From contig MU385994.1 of the NCBI GenBank assembly GCA_022497145.1, forward strand, positions 1-63,891: a stretch of 63,891 nucleotides of DNA, read 5' to 3'. Shown here piece by piece: positions 12,241 through 24,700 of this stretch (its first letter is position 1; every line of letters begins with the position of its first letter). This stretch comes from Rostrohypoxylon terebratum. Its lineage: Eukaryota > Ascomycota > Sordariomycetes > Xylariales > Hypoxylaceae. The notes under the pieces were generated by a model. The model did not search any database. It had not been told where the DNA came from and worked only from the letters and a program-made list of their open reading frames with translations. The position numbers and the translations under genes are program-made.

Positions 12241-13903
12241 ATGGCTTTTTCGCTATTACTAATCATCTCCGCCGTCTCAGGCATCGTATTCTCCCTCTTA
12301 GGTCGTCTTCTCAATTTACCTCACGACGATAGAGAACCAGCGCTCGTTCCCCAGAATATCCCTTTCATCGGACATGGAATTAACTTGCTGCGCAATGGCA
12401 CTGAGTACTATTCACAGATCGCGTACTTATCAGACACATCTTGAATTGAAAACGGGTAGATAGCTAATTAGGTATCTAACAGAAAAAAATGTAACAGGTC
12501 GATATTCACACTTAACTTACCACGGGCTAAGATGTATGTGGTCACATCACCTAGCCTCGTCGCGGCGTGTGATAGGTGCGCGCGATCAATCTCATTCGCG
12601 CCGTACGTTGTTGCTTTTGCGAAGCGGATCATGACCGCCGGAGAGACTACTGTAGACCTATTATCCGAGGATCTGTTTGAAGATAGCCCATCGGGTCTCC
12701 GCCTCGAGACCATCAGAGCTATGCATGAAGCTCTGAAACGGGATGATCTTAATGATACCATGCGAACTTCGTTAAAAGGTGTGCTCAGTTTTCTCGACTC
12801 GACAGAGGTCGTTGTTGAAGGAAAAGGTGCTCCCCTGTTTCATTGGGTTCGCCGGTTCCTGAGTACGGTCAGTACGAATTCGTTATATGGAGAGCAAAAT
12901 CCGATGAAGGATCTGAAGATACAGGATGATTTCTGGTACGTAACCGTCTTTTATCACCACTTTCGTGAAACAAAAACTCACCAATCATTCTAGGACAACG
13001 GACCAAGATTTCGGCCTTCTAGGCCTGGACTTCCTACCTCGAGTCATCGCGCCTGAAGCAAGTCATGCGAGAGAAATGTTCTTCAATGCCTTTCGCCAGT
13101 ATTATGCTGTTGGAGGTCTCGAAGGCGCTTCGCGCTTCATTAAAGCGCGCCACGAAGTTAATAAGAAATACGGCGTTAAAGATGAGGACATCGCACACTT
13201 CGACCTGGGCGTCTGCACTGCGTTGCTCGTCAATACTGTGCCGGCCATGTCTTGGACGCTATACTACGCTTTCTCCAACCCAACACTTCTAGCTCAGTTG
13301 AGAAAAGGCATTGAAGCCGTGATATTTAGCAGCCAGAGCATTCATCCAGATTCAACTGTCTCAGTCAATATTCCTCGTATCATCAAAGATGTCCCTCTTC
13401 TAGAATCATTCGTGAAAGAAGTTCTCCGCGTGCAGAGCCATGGTTCGTCTGCCCGCTATGTGCTCGAGGACACCTTTATCGATGATACGGACGGAACGAA
13501 GTACCTTCTAAAGAAGAACTCCATTGTCACCATGCCGTCTGCCCTGGTGCATAACAGCGAAGTAGGCTGGGGCCCTAGCGCGAAAGTCTTTAAAGCAGCA
13601 CGTTTTCTCGAGTCCTCCGGCAATATCAAGGTTCACTCCTCTTCTTACCGCTCTTTCGGCGGAGGGAGAGCCATGTGCCCAGGTAGACATCTAGCGACGA
13701 ATCTATTGATGAGCACTTTGCTGGTCATGATTCTGAGATATGATGTTGATCCTGTAGAGGGTTGCTGGACGGAACCTGTGGCAAAAAATCATATCTCCAC
13801 AAGTTTCTTGATGCCAGTCAAGGATATTTGGGTGAAGATCCAACCGAGGAAACTAAGCGCCGAATGGGAGTTCCTGTGGGAGCCTGAAAGTTCAAGTTCA
13901 TAA
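12241..13903 (+). CDS. Cytochrome P450 (CYP7/8-like), 3 exons
   Basis: Monooxygenase of 514 residues; exons 12241-12422, 12483-12935 and 12994-13903 keep one frame. N-terminal anchor MAFSLLLIISAVSGIVFSLL, then VPQNIPFIGHG. The K-helix ExxR is EVLR in FVKEVLRVQSHG, and the heme loop is YRSFGGGRAMCPGRHLAT. As in its neighbour, the I-helix Thr motif is replaced (LLVNTVPAMSWTLYY). It is a diverged paralogue of the 9578-11268 gene, with shared intron phases (2 and 2) and order but low identity, so the duplication is not recent. It ends the P450 group. Confidence 0.86.
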
Positions 13904-15408
13904 GGTCAATCTTGCAATGTCAGGCGCTACCTAGTAGATATGATCTCGGCTCACGGGTGCTTATGGGGATGAATATGCTGTATAGCCGGTCTACTTATAA
14001 GTCATATAGTAGTTCGACGCGGCCTCTGGTGGGGAGTACAGCTCACCCCACCATGGACCCATTTGTAACGCAAAAACCTGACTTGATCCATGGTTACGAA
14101 CTTATCTAATCACTGTTTTTGTAGTAAATCTTCATCGAATATATATATGATATTAGTTCTTATAAGGTATGATGAATTAGAAACTTCAGAGCATTATTAT
14201 AGAAGCTTTGAAAGTTTATGTTTTACGGTTTAGTTAATGAATAGGTACCTAGGACCTAGGTATTGACTACTAAGTGAGTACTCGCTTACTACTCGCCGCA
14301 CACTTCACATTTGGGCACGTTTAACGGCGCTTCAAGGCTTATAAACCTGCCTACCTACGAAGTATAAGTCTACTTATCTTAGATGCTCATATTTACTTCC
14401 TATCCACTTACTTACTTATTTACCCACTTATGTATTTGTTTGTCTTTAGCTTACAGAATCTGAAATCACAATACAATGGCAGGCGATGTACTGCATTCTT
14501 AGAAGTGCACTTGCGCGACGCTGCGCGTGCGAGGCGCGTGACTTCGCTTAAGGAAATCGGGAATTACCGACACATAGGTATTCTTAGTTTGACGACTTGA
14601 CGATATCATCATTTCTGGATTGGTTCTGAGGTTTTGTTTCCACCTATTCTTTTATGATTGGGCTTCCAGTCGGGGTGGGGATTTCAACTCTGGAAGGCCG
14701 GATATTCAAGAGGGCATTACCTACTAATGTAAGTTTCAGGAGTAGTCAGTTGACCCAGCGCCGGCTTCAATCGCTATTTGGCTGATGTTTTAGCGCGACA
14801 GCAAACACATGGCCCGTGAAAAAAAATGGGTATAAAAATCCTACTACGATCAAAGTGGAGGTCTAACTTGATAAGCTGCTCTATAAATTTGATTGGGTTA
14901 TCGTGGCCTCATCTTAAAGACTTACATGTTGTTCGTGGAAGATCGCTGGTTCGAGATCATTATACATTGGACCCATCAGGCACCGCCATGTTGCCTTGCT
15001 GGATAGGTTATAGTATGAAACCATCTCCAGTGCGTTGTTCAATTGGCCCTGAATCTTGATTGACGCCTCTAGTGGACCTGTTCACGCGGTGCCACATCAT
15101 CCCCATACTGGGTCCCCGTACCAAGTGCTAGTACGTATGTATTCCTAATTGAGGAGTATATCTTATCTCTCCTCTCTCCCTTCATAAGTTGATATCCTTC
15201 TTCTCTACGTGTAATCGAGTTCAAGGTTGTGAGGCCTCATTCTCTGAGATCGTGTTGTTATCCTTGTGTCCTAAAACCAACGCGCTGCCCATAATTCGAC
15301 GCTTAGTCACACCGCCCCTCAGGGGCTAATTTCGCTAAACCTCCCTTAAAGCCATCAACCTCCCCAAAGAATCGCCGAAGACAGAAACTCTTCCGCCAGT
15401 CTTTCGCG
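13904..15408. other. Intergenic, no gene seen
   Basis: AT-rich between 14100 and 14480, with CCTAGGACCTAGG at 14250-14262 and TACTTATTTACTTACT-like runs near 14400-14440. No supported gene. Confidence 0.6.
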
Positions 15409-16474
15409 ATGTCACAAGTATCTACCGACACGACCATCGTGCCTGAGGTCGAGGAATCGATCGAAGCTGTTGCGATAGCTGTTGGGAAAGTGGCTCGTGA
15501 GGAGAATGATTCCCACAGTGTCACGATCGTCATATCTGACCTTCCTAAGAAGAGATTGCGGGATGAGTGCAAGTATCGCGGATGGTCCAAATTGAAAGGT
15601 ATGTGGCTCTACCTATTCGATCTAGCAACTCATCGAGTCTAACACTATGATAGGGTCCCCTCCGATACATGTCACAACAGCTGAGACATTGCAAGAGACC
15701 ATTGACACCATCAAGCCCACTTCCAAGCGCACGGTCCTCAACTTGCTTGCTAGCAGTGAGGTTCCTGAGATATCTTTCAACGTGCCGTCGCACTTTGACA
15801 AGCTCAAGGTCCTGCGATGCGCGTCCAAGCGCGACAAAGGAAAATTGCTGATTGATGGTTCTTCCACTTATCACCATGTCCGTTTGGACAAGTGGGAAGC
15901 GCACCGTCACAAGTACCATACCCTCATCTTAGGGTACCAAAGAGGTGTTCGCATCAAGTTGGCTAGCATCGCTCCCAACACTCCGTGGTCGCGAATCGTA
16001 CGGAATCACGACGACTACTCTTCAACTGAGGTGGATGAGATACTTCAACTTTTCGAGAAGTTGGCGGGTACCAACGGACAATGGGACGAGATCAAAGGTA
16101 CCGTAGCTGCGATATTAAGTCTCGTCATCGGAACGTATAAGTCGGTGATGGGGATGAAGGCGGGCGAAGGCGGCATCGACGTGAGATACGCGTTCGGCAT
16201 CACAGCCGCCGAGCTTGGGGTAGTCAGCACGAAGCTAGCTCCCATTGCCACTGCAGCTGGCCCCGCTGTCGCTTTAGGAGTCGTGGCAGCTGCGGCAGTC
16301 TACTTCATCCCCTGGGATATGCTATTTGACTACTTGAAGTCTGGCTTATCTTGGATCTGGGATAAGATCTGCAAGCTTTGGGAGAAATTCAAGTGTTGGG
16401 TGCGGAGTCTCTTCACAGGCGCGTCGGAGACCCCTCAAGACTCTGTGCCCAAGGCCATGAAGTTTTCACGATGA
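15409..16474 (+). CDS. Unknown protein with hydrophobic and Trp/Lys-rich C terminus
   Basis: Two exons, 15409-15598 and 15654-16474, give 336 residues. I do not recognise a family. Residues 1-210 look globular and mixed-charge. A hydrophobic segment lies at about 212-228 (TVAAILSLVIGTYKSVM) and a long Ala/Val/Pro one at about 259-283. An aromatic-basic amphipathic stretch at about 290-318 (KSGLSWIWDKICKLWEKFK) has five Trp, then a short polar tail. The layout fits a membrane-inserting protein. It stands alone between the P450 group and the next membrane protein. Coding status is supported by a clean intron and a frame open across 820 nt. Confidence 0.65.
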
Positions 16475-18299
16475 TACTATATATACGACCATATACCCGA
16501 TGATAGAATGAGGCATCATGGATTTTTTTTTTGAACATAACGAAGATTGGAAGGCGTTTTGGGACACAACGGTTGGGACGGGTTTATATCAATCAAACTT
16601 CATGCATCATGCATTCGGGATTCATACCATTCATCCATGGTTGGCTTTTCTTTGTTTATACCTAAATAGAAAGCCAAAAAAGATACCTATAGCATTTATT
16701 AAAATACATATTGGGAAAACATTTTTCTTCAATTTTTATTTATTCATCAATCATCTATGAATCATCCATGTTCGTAAATGATGTTCCAGGTCCTGACCTT
16801 GAGGCTACCTGGGCGGGTCAGGTCGTATCTCTATGATAGTTACGTACCTGAGTAGGAAGGTATATAAGGGTGCAGTCGAGACTTTCCCAGTTAATTGTTG
16901 TAGACGGTATTAGTAGGAGTACCAGCTAACCGGGTCCCCTCCAGGAATTGGAACGGGCTTGGAACCGTTTGTAGGATCCACAGGTGACAAAAGATCCCTG
17001 AAGAAGACCCGCGCAAAGCGGGGTGTTTTCCAAGGTTAACTTTTCAGAGCTTAGAAGTTTTGGAACCTACCTAGGGTCCTAGGTTAGCTTCAACTTTCTC
17101 CAAAGAACATCAACACCACCTATTCTATTTTTCTCGTTCAGTATTTCCATTAAACAACCTCAACACATACTAGGTATCTATCCACTTCATACGTCAATGA
17201 TGTTTTAGGATATTAAGCCCATATATTTCACAAATCTGATAGATACAATGAGATCATCGTTCCGCTTAATACCTAGGTACCGATCGTGTTTCATTGGAGC
17301 CCACCATTCAAAGGCTCAACCACGCTGTCTTGGTCTAGGAGTTGAGTTATCGAACAGATGCCAATCTCCTTAATGATGTATTCTTTCATCCGCCGCGACA
17401 AAGAGTTCAAAGTCCTTCGCCCGACCTAACCGGGATGTGCATGCGGGGAGTCAAGGTTGGAGTCCCGGTGTCATCCATCCTCTTGAACCTCTCCACTTCC
17501 AAGTGGGGGCTCCGTCCGGACGATTGCCACGAAGTCTAGTGTAGATCTTTGATCGATATGGCTAACACCCTCCGAGTATGGGTCGAGGACACAGGCAGTC
17601 CTATCATGCGCGTGGACCGTGGACATATCAGGTTTACTTATCCGATCCGAGATAGGAATCTACCTAGTAGGAATCTAGGACTCTATGATCCATATACCTC
17701 GCTCTCCCCTGATCTCAGTCTAGCTCATATAAATGTTGTTTACATATTAACATCCGTCAATAGACAGTACGAAAGTTATTGCTGTGTCTCGACAGTATAA
17801 TACTGCGTGGAAATATCTACTCTTCTTCTACTATGATGCTTCTACGAACTGAGCAGTGTTGCACATGTAGCAAGACACATTCCACGTGAATCCCGAACCA
17901 TGCACGTTTTCGCTCATTATCAGATCATTTGCTTAAACTTTTAGGTAAGTAGGTAACATGACTCTTTCTAAAGCGACCTTCTAGACCTAACAAAGATAGT
18001 ACACAGTAAATGGCCCCGAGAAGGTTACAATGATATACCAGGGATAACGATCCTCGCGAGCCTTATCTGAGAATGAGGCTGGGGTCATAACACTTCATTG
18101 GACGATGCCACCCACATATATTGGTATAGGATGTGATAAATATCTACTCATTGGGGTTCTCGTCGTTGAGCCGCCTTTTCAACAGGTATTCCCTCACTCA
18201 TGAAGTTTTTCTTCGTCCATTTCGTTGCTTCAACAAATAGAGAGTGTTTTCTTCCTTCTCCCCCCCATTTTATCTAGATCAAGCATACCCTACTATCTC
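16475..18299. other. Intergenic, no gene seen
   Basis: About 1.8 kb with only short frames. AT-rich T-runs occur near 16680-16760, and CCTAGG motifs at 17071-17085 and 17272-17283. The 18180-18299 part is a pyrimidine-rich leader of the next gene. Confidence 0.55.
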
Positions 18300-20129
18300 A
18301 TGATGCAATCCCGATCCGACAGCGTTGGTTTTGCGTGGAAGCCGGGCTTCCTAAGGCAGGCTCCTCTGGTTGCATTCCTAGGCCTTCTTGGTTTTGCGGT
18401 GTGCTGTGTTGGATTGGGTACAATTCTATATGAATCAGATGGCAAAGAAGTATCTACATGGCCTCGTGCGTCCTCCACCGTTTCTGTGTCCGTCGTGTTG
18501 TCATTAATTATCGCTATCGCAAACCTCTGTCTCAGTGTCGCTCTCGGGCAGGGGTATGCAATTTCTTGGTGGCTCCAGGCTCTAAAGGGAGCCGAGTTTC
18601 GGAAGCTCGTCTTTGATTTAGAGGTCCGAAGTGGCCTTTCCGCAATTCTCGGCGAAAACATGGCTATCGACAAATTTGTAATCGCCACAGTTGTCTCTTT
18701 GGTCGTCAGCATACTCGACGGTCCACTTATTCAGAAAGCTTCTGTTATCACACCTAAAACTTACGTTTACCCTGACCAACGCGTAACGGCCTATATTTCG
18801 AATGCTTCGCTGCCGGGTAATTTTAGCGGGTACGGTGGGATGTCTTTGACAACAACTCTCCTCACGCCACTTTTCAGTAATGTCAGTCGTGCGTACTCCA
18901 ACCGCGATGATATAATATTACCTCTTGATGGTTGCGGAACAAACTCGACATGTGATTTCACATTGTCCGCTCCCGGGTTCGATGTAAACTGTACCGAGAG
19001 CAGTGTACCGTATAACTTTACTCACCTCGGCTCTGCCGATCCTAATAACAATAACATCACCACTTTCAATGTTTCGTTCGCGTTCGGTGGCTTAACATCG
19101 GAAGTTGGTCGATACAATTCCATCAATACCACTTCCTGGTATAAAACTGACGGGGCATGCATTGGCAGTATCACCAAAAGAGAATGTGTTTTAAGTCTAG
19201 CCACGGTCCGGTACTCCGTGTCCATTAGCAATGGCATCACTACACTCCAGAATTGGCAATTAGGACAGAATGATACGATCGAGATTACCAAGTTTCCCCC
19301 ACCACCGAAATGGGGTGGTTCGGCTGGAAATGGTTGGATATTAAACAAGGAGGGTTACGAGTCAATGCTAGGAGGAATTCATTCTGTTCTCAGAGGGCTG
19401 TATGAGTCTAGCGTAAACCTCAAGCTAGTCAGCATGGGCGTCGTCAACTTCTATCTTACTACCACTGGCCAAGCTTCAAGCAACTACCTAACGTCCGACG
19501 TGTCAACATATAGCGGCTGCACCATGACATGGGAGGATCCAACTGCTGACATCATAAACACCGTTTACAATCTAATGTTCCGCAGCGCTATTGCGTACTC
19601 AAATTCCAACGCTTCTGCCGTCGTGCCGCAACAGCTCCCTGCTCTTGAGACGAGGGTTGCGAATGCATACCAGAGTCACTACAAATTCCTCGGCATCACC
19701 ATTGGTTGTATGATCCTGCAGGCTCTTGCCATCTCTTACCTGTTACTTGGATGGCATCGCCTCGGCCGCCAGGTATCGCTCAGCGCGCTCGAGATCGCCA
19801 GAGCGCTCGAAGCCCCCTTGCTACAGAACGGAAGTTCGAATAATACAATTGGGGATCACCTGTCATCGTTACGACCGATCAAGCTCCGCTACGGAGAGAT
19901 CCTGCCAGAGTCGACTTTCGCTTCAAGTTGCGACAATCGACCCGGTCAGCAGTTCCAGCCAGGGCTAGCAAAACCGTCCCATCAGGATATCACTTCAGAG
20001 GCAGAGTTGTCGCATTTCTTGGCCACACATGAGAAGGGATACGATAGAGATAGCCTTCAAGAGAGACCAGTGTTGGGTTTTCGGGAAGAAGGACAAGTCG
20101 GCGATATACGACCTAACGTCTTATATTGA
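18300..20129 (+). CDS. Glycosylated multi-pass membrane protein (DUF3176-like architecture)
   Basis: Single exon, 609 residues from MMQSRSDS; earlier in-frame codons have no ATG. Three N-terminal hydrophobic segments (QAPLVAFLGLLGFAVCCVGL, SVVLSLIIAIANLCLSVALG, VIATVVSLVVSILDG) are separated by the WWLQALKGAEFRKL stretch. A roughly 300-residue loop rich in N-glycosylation sequons (NAS, NFS, NVS, NCT, NFT, NIT and others) and cysteines follows, then a last helix LGITIGCMILQALAISYLLL and a cytoplasmic tail. This matches the common fungal surface proteins with an N-terminal DUF3176-type domain, of unknown function. The match is by layout and the QGYAISWW-type motif, not by a database search. Confidence 0.72.
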   Translation: MMQSRSDSVGFAWKPGFLRQAPLVAFLGLLGFAVCCVGLGTILYESDGKEVSTWPRASSTVSVSVVLSLIIAIANLCLSVALGQGYAISWWLQALKGAEFRKLVFDLEVRSGLSAILGENMAIDKFVIATVVSLVVSILDGPLIQKASVITPKTYVYPDQRVTAYISNASLPGNFSGYGGMSLTTTLLTPLFSNVSRAYSNRDDIILPLDGCGTNSTCDFTLSAPGFDVNCTESSVPYNFTHLGSADPNNNNITTFNVSFAFGGLTSEVGRYNSINTTSWYKTDGACIGSITKRECVLSLATVRYSVSISNGITTLQNWQLGQNDTIEITKFPPPPKWGGSAGNGWILNKEGYESMLGGIHSVLRGLYESSVNLKLVSMGVVNFYLTTTGQASSNYLTSDVSTYSGCTMTWEDPTADIINTVYNLMFRSAIAYSNSNASAVVPQQLPALETRVANAYQSHYKFLGITIGCMILQALAISYLLLGWHRLGRQVSLSALEIARALEAPLLQNGSSNNTIGDHLSSLRPIKLRYGEILPESTFASSCDNRPGQQFQPGLAKPSHQDITSEAELSHFLATHEKGYDRDSLQERPVLGFREEGQVGDIRPNVLY

Positions 20130-21717
20130 TGAAAGCCTTAGGTGTTCAGGAAAGGGGTTAAAGCCAACAGGTATGGAAGATTTTGAAGATAAAACGTCAT
20201 CCGTTTTTTGCAAGGTGTAACTTGTTGCTTTAAGCTCGTGAGGGAACTATCAAACATGGACTTCTTAATGTAGATACATCGATGCACGTATTTGTGAAGA
20301 AGCGGCAGGCGAAGCCCTTTCATAATCCAAATCTAGGTACCTAGTACCTACCTGTAGCTGTGGAAGTTGAAAATTTACCTGAATTGTCCTGCCCCGGCCT
20401 TTGAGTTCCTCGAGTAAAAGCTGGTAGGGATATTCACTACCTCCAGGTACCTATATTTTAGTGCATCAACGCTGTTATATGGAGGTGTTGTTAGGTAGGT
20501 ACTAGGTAGGTAGGGGTACCTACCCGGCAGCCCGGTAGGCAGTAGAACCACTCCAGGCGTCCGTGCGCAAGACCCCACACTTAAACGGAAGACGACATGG
20601 GGAATTAATATCATCAATATCACACCTATTAACTAAAAAACTTGAAATATCAAACGTGAATATAATGGAAATCCGTCTATCAGTGGCCAACAAGTCACTT
20701 ACTTCCTCTTTATTTATCCCCTCAGAAGACGAAGAGCTCGCTTCTACCGTCTCCACTTCGGAAGCTCTCGACACCCCACCACGTCGACGACTGAAACCCA
20801 GTGGCCGAGTCCAGGACCGTCAGAGTCCGAAGCAATACCAGTTATCGCGCCGTTGGCCGATGGCTCTTGTTACCTCCTTTTATTCGAAGAAAAATGGTGA
20901 AATGAATTGTTCCATCGAAAGAAGACTTGGGCATTTGGAACCGAGTTGTTAGAGGAAGATATTGATCATAGGGCGAAGGGTATCAAGGTGGGCTTGTGGC
21001 CCGTGTACAGCGATGAGGGAAGACGGAGGATCGATAGAGTTCATGTAGGGGATCCCGATTACGCCCCCGTGGCAGGGACACCAGCTGAGCTGATGCAAAA
21101 ATGGGGCTGGCATTGTTTTGGGCTTGGTGTTAATCCCGCTATTGTTAGGGTTGGTGGGGGTTCTTGTTGATCTGACCTCACAAGAGCTCGCATCTCCGTA
21201 CCCCTTTAATAGGCAGGAGATGGGTCTTGAGAAGCAATGTAAAGAAATGCACTGGTCGGGTCGTTAGAAGGTAGCTACCCATGATCCCGTTTGCACCATG
21301 ATTACTTAGCCATCAATCTCACTGTTATGGTTACCTAAGAGGTAATTTATGTGATCATGTCACGATCTTACGCTGGCTGACTTAATGAGGATTAAGTAGG
21401 AGGTAATCACTAATTTCGCCCTTCTCTTCATCACTTACTTGTGGCACATGAATTATGATGAGGTTAAAGTTGCGGTGTTCCGACATGATCAGTAATAGCC
21501 AGAAGCATGAGATGGATCCAATAATCGGTCCCTCAATAGAGCTTTCAGACTATACTACCAGTACTAATTAGGTACCAGGGATGTACAAAATTTCTTGTAT
21601 AAATGTACGAACTATTCATATCCAGTATTTGGGGCCCATTTGGCGATATAGATGTATCGAAAAAGATCCTTGATCGAAATATTTCAGGCCTCCAATGTAA
21701 CATTAGCATCAAATCGT
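20130..21717. other. Intergenic containing a decayed gene
   Basis: Includes the palindrome CTAGGTACCTAG (20333-20344) and repeated TAGGTAGG near 20488-20522. A disabled frame occupies 20665-21170. The remainder to 21717 is the 3' flank of the NLR gene. Confidence 0.5.
20665..21170 (+). pseudogene. Decayed small gene, family unknown
   Basis: The first frame opens with MEIRLSVANKSLTSSLFIPS and an acidic stretch. A second frame carries IPVIAPLADGSCYLLLFEEK, then hits TGA (20898-20900), and in that same frame continues as ELFHRKKTWAFGTELLEEDI through to a stop at 21170. Protein-like sequence on both sides of an in-frame stop plus one frame change argues for a broken gene. A 25-nt intron over the stop would be too short. 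I do not recognise the family. Confidence 0.35.
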
Positions 21718-24700
21718 TTATCTGCGTAGCTTTGCGGCTTGGACAGTGGCTACATCCCCATTCCTTGGACAAAGTAAGGTCCCATCAGGAGTCATGGTAC
21801 AGAGTCGTGTCTCGTTGCTCGTAACCCAATCTCCAGGAAGGAAATAGTGCTGTTCCATGCCAATACACAAATTTGAAACTTTCTTGCCTGGAGATACCGG
21901 AAGGCCGGGAACTGGTAATCGCCAAGTACAAATCCACCTGTCAACATCAAGAAAAGAAAGCCTCCGTCGTGATATAAATGCAAGTGGCTCGCGTATTCGA
22001 GTCGAGACTTCCGGGGGTATAAGCGTGTAAGGGAGAAACAAGGGGTCTTGGTTTGGTATGTCTTCTAAGGGCCTCTGCATATCGTCTATATCAATAAGCA
22101 AATACTGAGTCTCGAGATGTCCTGAGGCGGCAGATGAAGATATTTCTAGGAGCATATGTGGGGAATCTGTGCAAGAGATTAATCTGCCAAGCATCTCACT
22201 ATCTTTCTGGAAGCTACCTGTGCGCTCGTGCGCTAGTGAAGGGGCTGATGTCGTTGACGACCTCGCGATCCTCGGCGGAGTATAATTATGTATTTCGCGT
22301 GCTCGGAGATCAGCCCAGCTGAAAACGTACACTTTGGTGTTTCCAAATCCCAGCAGAGTATCTGTTACTGTCGGGTGATTTGTCCATTTCAGCTTCAACA
22401 TTGACGATTCGAGCTTGGTCTCCGTTAAGGCTCGAGATTCTAGATCTAACGAGAATAAAATCGCAGGTGTACACACAAGCAGCTTTTTGCTGGCCGGATG
22501 GAATATGAGCTGCTTTATATGGCCTTCTTCTTGTGAAATGACGACGTCGACGTGGGGTGTTACTTGCCAGGAACTAGAATCTTTCGGGGAGCGGGTTACC
22601 CTTTTCACAGCGAGCCGTCCATTGAGATCAACAAGCGCAAGCAAGCGCCCATCTTCACTCCAAGCTATATGCTCAATGGGCATGTAGCTTGTAAGTCTCT
22701 CTAACTCGAGAATCTTCCCTCGTCCTGCTTCGCATAAAAGGGCAACGCCATCTTCTGTTCCATAACAATACAATGGACCGACCGACTGACCGGATAAAGC
22801 ATTGATGTTGTCGACTCTGGCAAAGTAGTGTTCAGAGTAAAGAGACATCTTAGAGACGCTTTCGGTCTCAATATGGGAATCACTGCTACTGCTATGGTCC
22901 GAGCGATCGGCGAGACGAACCAAAGTATTGGGCTCCCAGACGTTGCCATAGGATCCCCGTATATCGTACAATCTCCTGGAGTCGGTACTGAAGCAAATGT
23001 AAAAAACTGAATCCTGTGAAGCTAGTTGGTATAACATCGCAAAATCCGCGGTGGAATAAACTTTAACTGCTCCAACAGCATCTCCAGTAGCTATAAGAGA
23101 ACCATCTGCGCTGACGGTGAAGGTATCCGCACCGGTATGGACCGTTGCGCTGGCCTCCTCTTCGTAAGGGTCCCAGATAAACAGAAGTCCCACCTGGTTG
23201 AGGCCGATTACCTCACCAGAATGTGGATGCCACATCAGCCGAAACACTTCACCACGTGTATTGGCTTGAATGGTCATGTCGTTCGCATTCAGGGAAATGG
23301 TGCACTGCCCAATTAGCATAGATGGTTCCAACTCCCAAACTGTGACGGGATGATTACGATAACCAAATGCAATCATATTTCCGTCTGGGCTAATAGACGA
23401 AACCGTGGGAAGATTGACTGTAGAATCATCCAAGCTCTGTTCTTCAATTTGCGCCTGCAATTCCCACTGCTCTACACCTTCATCCTCGAAGGAAAAGCTT
23501 CTTACGGACCTGTCCTCAAAGCACACTAAAACCAACTTGCGCTTCTCATTGAACATGATGCTATGCGGCCGCGGTCGCTTCGGCGGATTCTTAATAGTTT
23601 TAAGACACTCCCCTGTTCCTACGTCCCAAATCTTAGTCGTCGCATAGCCATAGCTGACTAGGAGATCACCAAGCTTGTTACTTTGGATGCTCAAAACGCG
23701 CTCATGGTGAGTTATCCGACGTTGCTCTTCAAATGTAGCTGCATTGTAGATGATGATTTGGCTTAATTTTCGAATGACAGTAAGGAGCGCGACTCTACTA
23801 CCGGCGGTGATCACTGAAGATGCAACTACACCTTGAGCTAAAGAAAAACGGGCGAGGCAGTCGTCCCAGCTAGTGTTTGTTGTCCCAGAAATGTGGAGTG
23901 AGCGGCTCTCCTTGCGACCGAATTGCTGATAGACCATAGAATCCTCGGGGCAGAAAGGAGGTATCAACTTATAGATTGAGTCAGGTTGTTGTCTTAAATT
24001 ACTCCCGAACTTGCCCACAATTTTGATGAAGTCTGTGGCCCAACCTTCGATTACCGGTGCTGCTTGATGATGTATAGAGGATTCCTCATTCTCCATGCTT
24101 TGCAACTTGAAAGCGACTTCAACCAAGTGACGAGAGGCAGTGACCAAAGCTCTGAATTCTCTTGCCTTGGCAGCAGCATGAATCCAAGTGAGCACATGTG
24201 GACTCTTCAGGAAGTTGAGGACAAGCTTCAAAATTTTGGGGTCGGAGATTGACCCAAGGACGAGGTGGTGAGACCACGAAGTCATAGCGTACCCGAGCAA
24301 CGCAGGAGGTTGGCCACGGTTGATCTGACTTCTTAGACTCGTATCCGTCAGCCGCTTTATGCATCGCTTCAATAACATATCGTTGGTGGCATTAGGATTG
24401 ATGGCTAAGGACCCCTCGTCCTTTTCAGGACGTACTAGATACTCTCGAGCCGTTTCGTGGGTTAAAGCGACCTTGCTCTCTTGATCAACGGCCACAAACC
24501 CGCCACAAAGGTCGCCTACCGTCCTATGAATCTCGAGAACTCCATCATCTTCCAAGGCGTCGCCGAGCTCATCAACACTCAATAGCCGCCTAGCACAAGT
24601 CACCCAGCCGAGTATGCTGAGCCCGAGGTTTCGATCGCTGGTGTTTTGCTGCGACTGAACGGATGCAGCCATTCGCTGATACAGAGCTTCCATACCAGAA

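Noticed and set aside
14900..14960. tRNA-like GGTTCGAG (B-box) sequence
   Set aside because: No matching A box or cloverleaf could be formed around it.
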